Assembly: GCF_014201885.1 (NCBI RefSeq)
Contig: NZ_JACHFN010000002.1
Coordinates: 347,731 to 411,730, forward strand
Direction of reading: 5' to 3'
Source: Deinococcus budaensis
GTDB taxonomy: Bacteria; Deinococcota; Deinococci; Deinococcales; Deinococcaceae
DNA length: 64,000 nucleotides
In this document: one piece after another, positions 42,134 through 52,557 of the stretch
How the letters are laid out: every line of letters begins with the position of its first letter
Numbering within the stretch: the first letter of the stretch is position 1
The notes under the pieces: generated by a model
The model's database searches: none
Told to the model about the DNA's origin: nothing
Seen by the model: only the letters and a program-made list of their open reading frames with translations
Program-made: the position numbers and the translations under genes

Positions 42134-42810
42134 TGGGGACACTTGCTCTGCCGCCGCAGGCCACCCAGGTCGGCCTGGCGGTGGACATCGCCGCCTTTGC
42201 CATGCATGGGGGGGAACTCCAGGTGCTGCTGGTCCAGCGCGCCGAGCTGCCGCACGCCCGCGACTGGGCACTGCCCGGCGGCTTCGTGCAGCCGGGCGAG
42301 GCGCTGCACGAGGCGGCGCTGCGCGAGCTGCGCACCGAGACCACGGTGGAACTCGAACCCCGGCACCTCGAGCAGTTCTATACCTTCGGGGACCCCCGCC
42401 GCGATCCCCGGGGCCGCATCGTGTCGGTGGCGCATCTGGCGGTGCTGGGGCACGGCACGGTGCGGGTCGCGGGCGGCGGGCACACCCTGGGCGCGGCGTG
42501 GTTTCCGGCCCACCGCCCGCCGGGGCTGGCCTTTGACCACGCGCTGATCCTGGCCCGCGCGCTGGGACGCTTGCAGGTGCGGCTGGAATACGCCAACCTC
42601 GCCCTGGAATTCCTGCCCGAGACCTTTACTCTCCCCGAGCTGCAAAAAGTCTACGAGGCGATCCTGAACCGCCCGCTGGACAAGCGCAACTTTCGCAAAC
42701 GCCTGCTGGCCCAGGGGCTGCTGGTCGCCAGCGGCGAGCGCCGCAGCGGGGTGGGGCGGCCCGCCCAGCTCTACCGCCGGGCCAAGGGGGCGAAGGCGGC
42801 CACGCTGTAG
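42133..42810 (+). CDS. NrtR-like Nudix-domain transcriptional regulator
   Basis: 225 aa: N-terminal Nudix fold (about 15-150) fused to a C-terminal winged helix (LPETFTLPELQKVYEAILNRPLDKRNFRKRLLAQGLL), the NrtR architecture. The Nudix box GGFVQPGEALHEAALRELRT has lost key residues: the expected REUXEE reads RELRTE and the following Gly is Thr, so hydrolysis is probably lost and the domain senses a ligand such as ADP-ribose or another nucleotide. The regulon is not evident; no NAD gene is adjacent. Leaderless ATG with a full promoter. Confidence 0.85.
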   Translation: MGTLALPPQATQVGLAVDIAAFAMHGGELQVLLVQRAELPHARDWALPGGFVQPGEALHEAALRELRTETTVELEPRHLEQFYTFGDPRRDPRGRIVSVAHLAVLGHGTVRVAGGGHTLGAAWFPAHRPPGLAFDHALILARALGRLQVRLEYANLALEFLPETFTLPELQKVYEAILNRPLDKRNFRKRLLAQGLLVASGERRSGVGRPAQLYRRAKGAKAATL

Positions 42811-42867
42811 GGGGGAGGCCGGGGCCTCCGCGTTCCGGCCCCCACGTTCACCCGGGCGGCCCCCCGG

Positions 42868-42873
42868 TAGAAT
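42868..42873 (+). promoter_or_regulatory. -10 element TAGAAT of ybaB-recR
   Basis: TAGAAT ends 9 nt before the ybaB ATG at 42883, leaving at most a few bases of leader. Confidence 0.55.
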
Positions 42874-42879
42874 GGCCGG

Positions 42880-43173
<294 letters not shown>

Positions 43174-43228
43174 TGGCCAGGCGGTCAGCAGGAAGTGGGC
43201 CGTGGACCGCCGTTGAAAGAGGCCGGGC

Positions 43229-43891
<663 letters not shown>

Positions 43892-43989
43892 AGTCTCCCT
43901 CCCCCCCCCGGCCCCGGGTGCGGCGCCCTGTCTGGAAACTTCCGGCAGGGCGCCCCCTTTGGGTTTCCCTCTGGCGCTAGCGTAGGGGC

Positions 43990-44604
43990 ATGATCCCGGC
44001 TCCGCCTGACGAGTGGCTGCGGCCCGTGCCGCTGGCCGGACGCTTCGTGCGCCTGACGCCGTTGACCGAAGCGCACGCGGCCGACCTGCACGCGGGGGCC
44101 GACGAGGCCACCTCCGCCCTGCTCGCACGCGGCGGTCCCGACTCCCCGACGGTGGAGGGCTGGGCCGCGTACATCGCGCGGCTGGGCGCGCTGCCGGACC
44201 GCCTGAACTGGGCGGTGATGATGGAAGAGCGGGCCGTGGGCCGCATCAGCTACAGCGAGGTCCGCCCCGGCGACCGCTGGGTGGAGATCGGCACCATGCT
44301 GGTTCCCGCCGCGCAGGGCACCGCTGCCAACCCGGAAGCCAAGCTGCTGCTGCTGACCCGCGCGTTCGAGGTGCTGGGCGCGGGCCGGGTGCAGTTCAAG
44401 GTCGACGCCCGCAACGCCCGCAGCCTGCGTGCGCTGGAGCGCCTGGGCGCTGTGCGGGAAGGCACGCTGCGGCAATACCAGCGGCGCCCCGACGGCCACG
44501 CCCGCGACAGCGTGATGTTCAGTGTGCTGAGCAGCGAGTGGCCGGGGGTCAAGGCAGGCTTGCAGGCACGGCTGGCAGCCTTCGCGCAGACGGCGCCCGG
44601 TTGA
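43990..44604 (+). CDS. GNAT family N-acetyltransferase (RimJ/RimL-like)
   Basis: 204-aa acetyltransferase: LAGRFVRLTPLTEAHAADL, VGRISYSEVRPGDRWVEIGTMLVPAAQGT and motif B VQFKVDARNARSLRALERLGAVREG. Closest to the group annotated as ribosomal-protein or aminoglycoside-like acetyltransferases; target unknown. Leaderless ATG with TAGCGT 6 nt upstream (43978-43983). Confidence 0.87.
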   Translation: MIPAPPDEWLRPVPLAGRFVRLTPLTEAHAADLHAGADEATSALLARGGPDSPTVEGWAAYIARLGALPDRLNWAVMMEERAVGRISYSEVRPGDRWVEIGTMLVPAAQGTAANPEAKLLLLTRAFEVLGAGRVQFKVDARNARSLRALERLGAVREGTLRQYQRRPDGHARDSVMFSVLSSEWPGVKAGLQARLAAFAQTAPG

Positions 44605-44687
44605 CTCGGGGACGGGCGCCAACGGCCTGACGCGACCATGAGAAGGGGCGCTGGGCTTGCCACATGTCGGCGGGTACACTGCGGCCT

Positions 44688-45164
44688 ATGCGCCTTGCTC
44701 GCCGTCCGCTCCGGTCTCCGCTGATCGCCGCCCTGCTCGCGGGCCTGCTCGCTCCGGCGGCGGGGGCGCTCGTCGTGCCGCTGGGGGGCTGGACGCCCGT
44801 GGCGGGCAACGCCAACGTGTGGACCGACGCGGCGGGCGCCTGCCTCATGCGCGAGGAACGCCACGGGCAGGCCTTTCCCACTTTCCGCACGCTGGACGAG
44901 GCCCGCACCTTCGCCCTGCGGCTGCAAAAGAGCCTGGCCGGGGGCGCGGTGAGCGAGGTCGTCACGCAGCCGGTCGAGCGTCCGGGCGGCTGGGGGGTGC
45001 TGGCAGCCTACGCCCTTCAGGATCAGGGCGTCGCCTACCGCATCAGCCAGCTGTACCTCAGTGACGCGGGCTTGCTGCGCACCGTCACCGGCAGCAGCGC
45101 CCAGCACGAGGCCAGCCCCTGCGTGAACGAGATGCGCGCCTTCATCCGCCATCTGGCGAACTGA
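44688..45164 (+). CDS. Unknown exported 158-aa protein
   Basis: N-terminal signal peptide (LRSPLIAALLAGLLAPAAGALVVP). The mature part has two cysteines (AGACLMREE, ASPCVNEM) probably forming a disulfide and no recognised domain. The ATG at 44688 is chosen over one 24 nt upstream because TACACT (44675-44680) lies 7 nt before it. Intergenic 45165-45296 shows no further gene. Confidence 0.65.
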   Translation: MRLARRPLRSPLIAALLAGLLAPAAGALVVPLGGWTPVAGNANVWTDAAGACLMREERHGQAFPTFRTLDEARTFALRLQKSLAGGAVSEVVTQPVERPGGWGVLAAYALQDQGVAYRISQLYLSDAGLLRTVTGSSAQHEASPCVNEMRAFIRHLAN

Positions 45165-45296
45165 GGCCCTGGCCGCCCTGAACGGCCCAGCGGCCTCCCT
45201 CTGCGGCCGCCGCAGAGCGGTCAGCCCGGACGCACCCCGCTAGGCGCGGCGCCGCCGGGGTGCGCCCAGCGCCTGACCCTACCTTCTCCGGGCGGC

Positions 45297-46958
45297 TCAA
45301 TCGGGCGCGGCGGGCGTGGCCTCTGCCCCCGTCGCCCGCGCCCCCAGAACCGCCGGGACCGCCTCCGGCGCCAGCTGCCACTGGTTGCGGCCCAGGGTCT
45401 TGGCGCGGTAGAGGGCCTCGTCGGCGGCCAGCAGCACGCTTTCGGGGTCGGCGCCGTGGGCGGGGTAACTTGCCAGCCCCAGCGACACCGAGACCGTCAC
45501 CGGCGCCGCGTGCGCGTGGTCGGTGCCCAGCGCGGCGATCCCGCGCCGCCACTGTTCGGCCCGCTGCGCCGCCGCCGGGGCGCCCAGGCCGGGCAGCACC
45601 ACCACGAATTCCTCCCCGCCGTAGCGGCAGACCGTCTGGTCGGGCGTCACGGCCCCGCGCAGGTAACGGGCGACGGCCCGCAGCACGGCGTCCCCGCCGA
45701 GGTGCCCCAGGGTGTCGTTGATCCGCTTGAAATGGTCGATGTCCAGCAGCACCACGCTGAACGGCCCGCCCTCGTCGCGGGCCTGCCCCAGCGCGGCGCC
45801 CAGGGCGTCTTCGAGGTAGCGGCGGTTGTGCAGGCCGGTCAAGGGATCGCGGACGCTCTGCTCGCGCAGTTCGGCCTGAAGACGCTCGATCTCGGTCATC
45901 CGCAGTTGCAGCTGCTCGTGGGCCTGCCTCAGCGCCGCCTCGGCCCGTCGGCGGGTGGTCACGTCGCGCCAGACCACGACGTGGCCCTGCACCCGCCCGC
46001 GCCGGTCGCGCAGCGGCGAGACGCGCACCTCCAGATGAAGCCTGCCCAGCGTCAGCTCAGTGGTCCGCTCGCCCAGGCCGCCCAGCGAGGCCAGCGCCGC
46101 GCCCCACTGCTCGAAGACCTCGGCGGCAGGCTGCCCGATGGGTGAGGGCCGCGCGCGGTCCACCAGCTGCTGGGCGGCGGCGTTCAGGTCCACCACGCGC
46201 TCGGCGCGGTCGAGCACCACCACGCCCTCGCGCATCTGCTCGATCAGTTGATGCCGCGCCACCGGCACGAGGTCGAGCAACCCGAATCTCAGCAGGCCCC
46301 ACAAGAACACCAGCGCCGTGACCAGAAACAGCATGGGCGTGAGGTCCAGCCCCGGAAAGGGCGGCTCGCCCAGCACGCTCTGGACATTGACCACCCACGG
46401 CAGACACAGCCCCGCGAGCAGCACGCCCGCCTGACGCCGGTAGATGCCCGACGCGCGCCGAAAAAACTGCGCCAGCCGCAGCGCACTCAGGCCGAGCATC
46501 GCGTAGCTGTGCAGGGCCACCACCGTGAACCACGGCCCGCCCCCCAGGCGGGTGTGGGCCTGAAGCGTCGCGGCGGAGCCGAACAGCATCCCGCCGGGGT
46601 CCCCGCCCAGCAGCAGCGCCCAAGTCACGCCCGGAACGGCGAGCAGCAGGCTCCAGGCCGCGGGCCGCAGGGGCACGCCCGGCTGGGTAAAGGCCCGGGT
46701 CATCAACCAGACGCACACCGGCGCGCCGCTCACCCCAAAAAAGGTCGCGTCCAGCCAGAAGGCCTGCTCCGCCGGAGCCGCGCTCAACCAGTGCAGGGCG
46801 TAGGTCAGGGTCCAGAGGCTGATGCACAGCAGCAGCAGCGCGAGCGGCAGCGCGCCCGGGGCGCTGCGGCGGTCCCAGGCAAAGGCGGCGGTCGTCAGGG
46901 CGCTGATCCCCGTCACCCCCAGCCAGGCCGCGTAGGTGGTCTCCGGGCCGGAACTCAT
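45297..46958 (-). CDS. Membrane-bound diguanylate cyclase (7TM-PAS-GGDEF)
   Basis: 553 aa: seven-helix N-terminal sensor (about 1-225, HisKA_7TM type), a PAS domain (about 230-350, IEQMREGVVVLDRAERVVDLN), a coiled linker, and a GGDEF domain (about 385-535) with the active motif CRYGGEEFVVVLPG and DPLTGLHNRRYLEDAL. The RxxD inhibitory site is absent (TPDQ at that position), so product feedback inhibition is not expected. The ATG at 46958 overlaps the stop of a 25-codon leaderless mini-ORF (ATGA) and has no Shine-Dalgarno. Confidence 0.9.
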   Translation of the reverse strand: MSSGPETTYAAWLGVTGISALTTAAFAWDRRSAPGALPLALLLLCISLWTLTYALHWLSAAPAEQAFWLDATFFGVSGAPVCVWLMTRAFTQPGVPLRPAAWSLLLAVPGVTWALLLGGDPGGMLFGSAATLQAHTRLGGGPWFTVVALHSYAMLGLSALRLAQFFRRASGIYRRQAGVLLAGLCLPWVVNVQSVLGEPPFPGLDLTPMLFLVTALVFLWGLLRFGLLDLVPVARHQLIEQMREGVVVLDRAERVVDLNAAAQQLVDRARPSPIGQPAAEVFEQWGAALASLGGLGERTTELTLGRLHLEVRVSPLRDRRGRVQGHVVVWRDVTTRRRAEAALRQAHEQLQLRMTEIERLQAELREQSVRDPLTGLHNRRYLEDALGAALGQARDEGGPFSVVLLDIDHFKRINDTLGHLGGDAVLRAVARYLRGAVTPDQTVCRYGGEEFVVVLPGLGAPAAAQRAEQWRRGIAALGTDHAHAAPVTVSVSLGLASYPAHGADPESVLLAADEALYRAKTLGRNQWQLAPEAVPAVLGARATGAEATPAAPD

Positions 46959-47032
46959 CGCCCTGGGAACCGCCCTGGCCAGGCCGCCGCCCGTAGGGCC
47001 GCCAGGAGGGACAGAGCGAGAGCGCCCGACAT
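46955..47032 (-). CDS. leaderless 25-codon uORF overlapping the GGDEF gene start (ATGA)
   Basis: Minus-strand ATG at 47032 is 8 nt after TACACT (47041-47046). The peptide begins MSGALALSLLAALRAAA and ends at TGA 46955-46957, overlapping the ATG of the diguanylate cyclase gene. Same architecture as at ftsE and at 514-564. Confidence 0.5.
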   Translation of the reverse strand: MSGALALSLLAALRAAAWPGRFPGR

Positions 47033-47040
47033 CTCCCCGA

Positions 47041-47046
47041 AGTGTA
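47041..47046 (-). promoter_or_regulatory. -10 element TACACT of the GGDEF operon
   Basis: TACACT on the minus strand, 8 nt before the mini-ORF ATG. The rest of the 47047-47195 gap shows no gene. Confidence 0.55.
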
Positions 47047-47195
47047 AAGGGAAGACCAAGGCCACGATGCCCAATTTGCCACTTCTGTCCCAGTTGCCGC
47101 TCCAGTCACGCGCGGGCTGCCGCTCCAACCTGAGCCTCCGGCCCCGTGTGGTGGACCGCCACGGGGTGGCGGCCCGGTTCTCCGCCCTGACCTGC

Positions 47196-47201
47196 TAGCC
47201 T
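47196..47201 (+). promoter_or_regulatory. -10 element TAGCCT of the TetR gene
   Basis: TAGCCT ends 8 nt before the ATG at 47210. Confidence 0.55.
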
Positions 47202-47209
47202 GCCCCTCT

Positions 47210-47806
<597 letters not shown>

Positions 47807-47833
47807 CGGCGGCAGGGCGCGCGGGTGCCCGGC

Positions 47834-48595
47834 TCAGCGCTGCGCCTGCGCCTCCCGCCGCGCCACCGGCAGCGCCGCCAGCGCCGCCGCCACCTGCCGC
47901 GCGCCCTCCAGCAGCCGGGGACCGGGGCGGCCCAGCCCGCTTTCGGGCACTGCCACGACCGGGACGCCCAGGCCGCGCGCCTCGATCACCTCCGGGCGCA
48001 GTTTTTTCGCGCCGCACCACGAGCAGACGATCAGGTCGGGGCGCGCGGCCTGGACCTCATCGAGCGTGAGGGGTGAGCTGCGGCCCGGGCGCTCCGCCAG
48101 GGCATTGACCGCCCCCAGCCCGGCCAGCAGGTCGGTCACCCACGACTCGCGCGTCGCGGCGATGATCGGGCGGGGCCACCACTCGACCAGCACCCGGGGC
48201 GGCCGGGGATAGGCGCGGGACAGGTCGCGCAGGTCGGCCTCCAGCGCGGCGGCCACCCGTTCGGCCCGCTCCGGCAGGCCGATGGCCGCCCCGATGGTCC
48301 GGATGTCGGCCAGGGTGTCCGGCACGCTGACCGGGTCGAGGACCAGGGTGGGCAGGCCCGCCGCCCGCACGGCGTCCACCACCCGCTCCATCCCCGGCAC
48401 GCTGAGGCTCGCCAGCACCAGCTCGGGCCGGGTCCGGGCCAGCGCCGCCACGTCGATGCCCAGGTCGGGGCCGACCCGCAGCGCGCCTTCCAGTCCCGGC
48501 GCGTCGCTGTGGTGATCGGCCGCCACGACCCAGGCCGAGGCCCCCAGCGCCGCGAGGATGTCCGAGTTGCTGGCGGTCAGGGAGGCGAGGCGCAT
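47834..48595 (-). CDS. BtuF-like cobalamin/iron-type binding-protein fold without signal peptide
   Basis: 253-aa protein of the helical-backbone metal/cobalamin-binding family (ALARTRPELVLASLSVPGMERVVDAVRAAGLPTLVL, RPDLIVCSWCG). The N-terminus MRLASLTASNSDILAALGA is not a signal peptide, and the ATG is fixed by TACCCT 7 nt upstream (48603-48608), so this copy should stay in the cytoplasm. No permease or ATPase gene is adjacent. Confidence 0.8.
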   Translation of the reverse strand: MRLASLTASNSDILAALGASAWVVAADHHSDAPGLEGALRVGPDLGIDVAALARTRPELVLASLSVPGMERVVDAVRAAGLPTLVLDPVSVPDTLADIRTIGAAIGLPERAERVAAALEADLRDLSRAYPRPPRVLVEWWPRPIIAATRESWVTDLLAGLGAVNALAERPGRSSPLTLDEVQAARPDLIVCSWCGAKKLRPEVIEARGLGVPVVAVPESGLGRPGPRLLEGARQVAAALAALPVARREAQAQR

Positions 48596-48668
48596 GAGGG
48601 TCAGGGTAGCCCCGCAAGGTGACGGGGGCGTGAAGCCAGGCGGGGGAAGTTCTGTGTGCCAGCGCAGG

Positions 48669-48700
<32 letters not shown>

Positions 48701-48704
48701 CGAT

Positions 48705-49454
48705 ATGAAGAACACCTTCGCCGTGACCATGACGCTGCTGCTGGCGCTCACGCTGGGCGGCTCGATTGCCGGGTACCGTATTGCGACGACCCCCCACCAC
48801 GCCGAGGAAGAGGCGGCCAAGGGCGGCGCAGAATCCATCGGGGACCCCACCACCCAGGACGTGAAGAGTGAGGACGCGCCCACGGCCCAGAGTGCGGCCA
48901 CCGTCGGGTCGGACGGCCTGACCACCCCGCAGGGCAACGTGCGGCCCGACCAGATCGGCGGCAGCACCAGCGGCGAGAACGGCGCGGTGGGCGTAGACGG
49001 CGGCCAGGAGGGCGGCGGCGCCGAGGAGAGCGAGGGCGGCGACCTGGGCGGCGGCACCGGGGACGGCCAGAACGAGTCTGGCCCGCAAGATGGCCTGACC
49101 CGGGAGGGCGGCGCGGCCGAGGGTTCGGCGGCCAGTCAGGGCGCCCAGAGCGAGGCCGAGAGCGGCGAGGGCGGCGGCGTGGAAGGCACCAACCCCAGCA
49201 CCGGCGAGGTCGAGCGCGGCGTGGCTTCTCCCACCGTGCAGGATGCGGACACCCAGGTCGGGCAGACGGGCGCCTCCAACGTCGAGAAGTCCAGCGCGGG
49301 CAGCGACCGCCTCAGCGACGAGAAGGCCGCCGAGATCGCCGACACGCTGGGCGGCGACAGCGAGGGCCGGCCGGGGCAGGACTCGCGCGCCGAGCAGCTC
49401 GACGAGACGGGCGAGAGCGCGAACGAGGCGCCCACGGCACCCGCCACCCGCTGA
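48705..49454 (+). CDS. Exported, highly acidic Gly/Glu/Ser/Ala-rich low-complexity protein
   Basis: 249 aa. One N-terminal hydrophobic segment (FAVTMTLLLALTLGGSIAG) acts as signal or anchor; the rest is predicted disordered, rich in Gly, Glu, Ser, Ala, Asp and Gln, with no cysteine and few aromatics. Only the C-terminal portion (about residues 200-225, LSDEKAAEIADTLGGD) could form a helix. No family recognised. A clear terminator follows. Confidence 0.7.
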   Translation: MKNTFAVTMTLLLALTLGGSIAGYRIATTPHHAEEEAAKGGAESIGDPTTQDVKSEDAPTAQSAATVGSDGLTTPQGNVRPDQIGGSTSGENGAVGVDGGQEGGGAEESEGGDLGGGTGDGQNESGPQDGLTREGGAAEGSAASQGAQSEAESGEGGGVEGTNPSTGEVERGVASPTVQDADTQVGQTGASNVEKSSAGSDRLSDEKAAEIADTLGGDSEGRPGQDSRAEQLDETGESANEAPTAPATR

Positions 49455-49472
49455 AGTTCCTGTCTGACAGGA

Positions 49473-49500
49473 GGCCCCGGGCGACGCCCCGGGGTCTTTT
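49473..49500 (+). terminator. terminator after the acidic protein gene
   Basis: 9-bp stem GGCCCCGGG/CCCGGGGTC followed by TTTT. Confidence 0.8.
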
Positions 49501-49567
49501 CGTTGCGGGCCGAGCCACGCTGCCCCGGGGCCGACCGCGATCACCCCGCCCGGCGGGGCGGTCCTTC

Positions 49568-49573
49568 TATGCT
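49568..49573 (+). promoter_or_regulatory. -10 element TATGCT
   Basis: TATGCT ends 6 nt before the ATG at 49580. Confidence 0.6.
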
Positions 49574-49579
49574 GTCCCC

Positions 49580-50413
49580 ATGCCGGGCGCCCCGCTCCTC
49601 TCCCCTTTTCCCGTGCCGGGCTGGGACACGCAGGCCGCGACCCCGCAGGCGCTGTCCACGGCGGGCGGGCTGCTGGTCCCGCACGACGGCGAACCGGTGG
49701 CGGACGTGCGGGATCGCCCCGACCGCTGGGCGCGGCTGACCCTAGTCGCGGGCGCGGTGCGGCGGGGCCTGCCGGTGCTGGCCTGGGGAACGGGCGCCGC
49801 GCTGGCAGGCCGGGTGCTGGGGGCACGGGTGCAGCCGGGCGGCCCCGCCGGGGACTGGGCGGAAGTGCCGCGCGGCGCCGAGGTTCAGGCGTGGCAGGGC
49901 GAGGTGCCGCTGCTGTGGCGGACAGGCCGCGTGACTGCCTGGGCAGGTGCGAAGTTGCCGGACCCGCTGAAGGCCGACTTCCTGGCGGGCCTCCCCGGCG
50001 CCACCGCCCGGACGCCGGGCACGCCGCTGGAGGCCCTCGGCGGCGAGGCTGCCCTGCGCGCCCTGCTGGCCGACTTCTACGCGCGGGCGCGGGCGGACAC
50101 GCTGCTCGGCCCGGTCTTCGGGGCGCACGTGACCGACTGGGACGCGCACCTGGACCACGTCACGGCCTTCTGGGTCACGCTGCTGGGCGGCGCTCCGCTG
50201 TGGCGCGGCAACCTCAACCGGGTGCACGCCGGGCTGGGCGTTCGCGGGCCGCATCTGGAGCGCTGGCTGGAGCTGTTCGGGGAAGCGGCGCGGGCGCATC
50301 TGCCGCCGGAGGCCGCCGCGCTGATTCTCGCGCGGGCGGGGGCGATGGGCGCCCGGCTGGGCCCCCCGCGAGGAGGACGGGGGAACGGTCCTCACCCGGG
50401 GCGCGTACCGTAG
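49580..50413 (+). CDS. Fusion: degenerate class I glutamine-amidotransferase domain + group III truncated haemoglobin
   Basis: 277 aa in two parts. Residues about 1-140 follow the class I GATase pattern around LPVLAWGTGAALAGRVLGARV, but the nucleophile Cys position is Gly70 and no HxE dyad is visible, so no glutaminase activity is expected. Residues about 150-260 are a truncated haemoglobin of group III: FY with Tyr167 (B10), AFW at 196-198, NLNRVHAGL with proximal His216 (F8), ERWLELF with Trp229 (G8). These match the pattern of Campylobacter Ctb. Likely binds O2 or NO. Leaderless ATG. sppA-like gene follows 5 nt after its stop but has its own promoter. Confidence 0.8.
   Translation: MPGAPLLSPFPVPGWDTQAATPQALSTAGGLLVPHDGEPVADVRDRPDRWARLTLVAGAVRRGLPVLAWGTGAALAGRVLGARVQPGGPAGDWAEVPRGAEVQAWQGEVPLLWRTGRVTAWAGAKLPDPLKADFLAGLPGATARTPGTPLEALGGEAALRALLADFYARARADTLLGPVFGAHVTDWDAHLDHVTAFWVTLLGGAPLWRGNLNRVHAGLGVRGPHLERWLELFGEAARAHLPPEAAALILARAGAMGARLGPPRGGRGNGPHPGRVP
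50406..50411 (+). promoter_or_regulatory. -10 element TACCGT of the SppA-type gene
   Basis: TACCGT ends 7 nt before the ATG at 50419; it overlaps the end of the globin-fusion gene. Confidence 0.55.
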
Positions 50414-50418
50414 GGGGT

Positions 50419-52032
<1,614 letters not shown>

Positions 52033-52064
52033 GCGCCGGGGGCCGCGCCCGAGCGAGGTGTTCC

Positions 52065-52481
52065 ATGAGAATCAGTGCCCACGTTCGGAACAGTGCCGAC
52101 CGGCACGAGGTGACCCTGCGAACCGACGGCCGGGTGCAGGGCCTCACCGTCCCGCCCCGGACGACCGGCCCCGGGTCGGGCGTCAACGGCGGCGAGCTGC
52201 TCTTCCTCGCGCTGGCCACCTGCTACTGCAACGACGTGTACCGGGAGGCGGCGAGGCGCGGCCTGCAAGTCGAGCGGGTGGAGGTGGACGTCGAGGGCGA
52301 GTTCGGAGGCGAGGGCGAACCGGCCCGGAACGTGACCTACCGCGTTCGGGCGGCGGCCCAGGGCAGCGAGGCCGAACTGCGGGAGCTGCTGCACCACACC
52401 GACCGGGTCGCCGAGATTCAGAACACGCTGCGGGCGGGAGTGCCCGTCACCCTGGCCGAGGTGAAGGTCGAGGGCGCCTAG
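52065..52481 (+). CDS. OsmC family protein
   Basis: 138-aa OsmC-fold protein, begins MRISAHVRNSADRHEVTLRTDG and carries the family's GGELLFLALATCYCND. The peroxidatic Cys is at about 53 with a second Cys two residues later; the distal resolving Cys of classical OsmC/Ohr is missing (the region reads HTDRVAEIQNTL). Hydroperoxide reductase activity is therefore uncertain. GCGAGG upstream of the ATG; probably co-transcribed with the SppA-type gene. Confidence 0.85.
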   Translation: MRISAHVRNSADRHEVTLRTDGRVQGLTVPPRTTGPGSGVNGGELLFLALATCYCNDVYREAARRGLQVERVEVDVEGEFGGEGEPARNVTYRVRAAAQGSEAELRELLHHTDRVAEIQNTLRAGVPVTLAEVKVEGA

Positions 52482-52496
52482 CTGGAGAGACCCTGC

Positions 52497-52535
52497 GGGA
52501 GAGGGAAGCAAGGCCCAGGCCGCGCTCCCTCTCCC
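52497..52535. terminator. bidirectional hairpin between OsmC and pepF genes
   Basis: GGGAGAGGG ... CCCTCTCCC 9-bp stem between two convergent genes. Confidence 0.6.
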
Positions 52536-52557
52536 CTCCTCCTTCCGGGGCCAGCCC

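Noticed and set aside
49580..50000. Functional class I glutamine amidotransferase
   Set aside because: The nucleophile position is Gly and no HxE dyad is visible; only the fold pattern remains.
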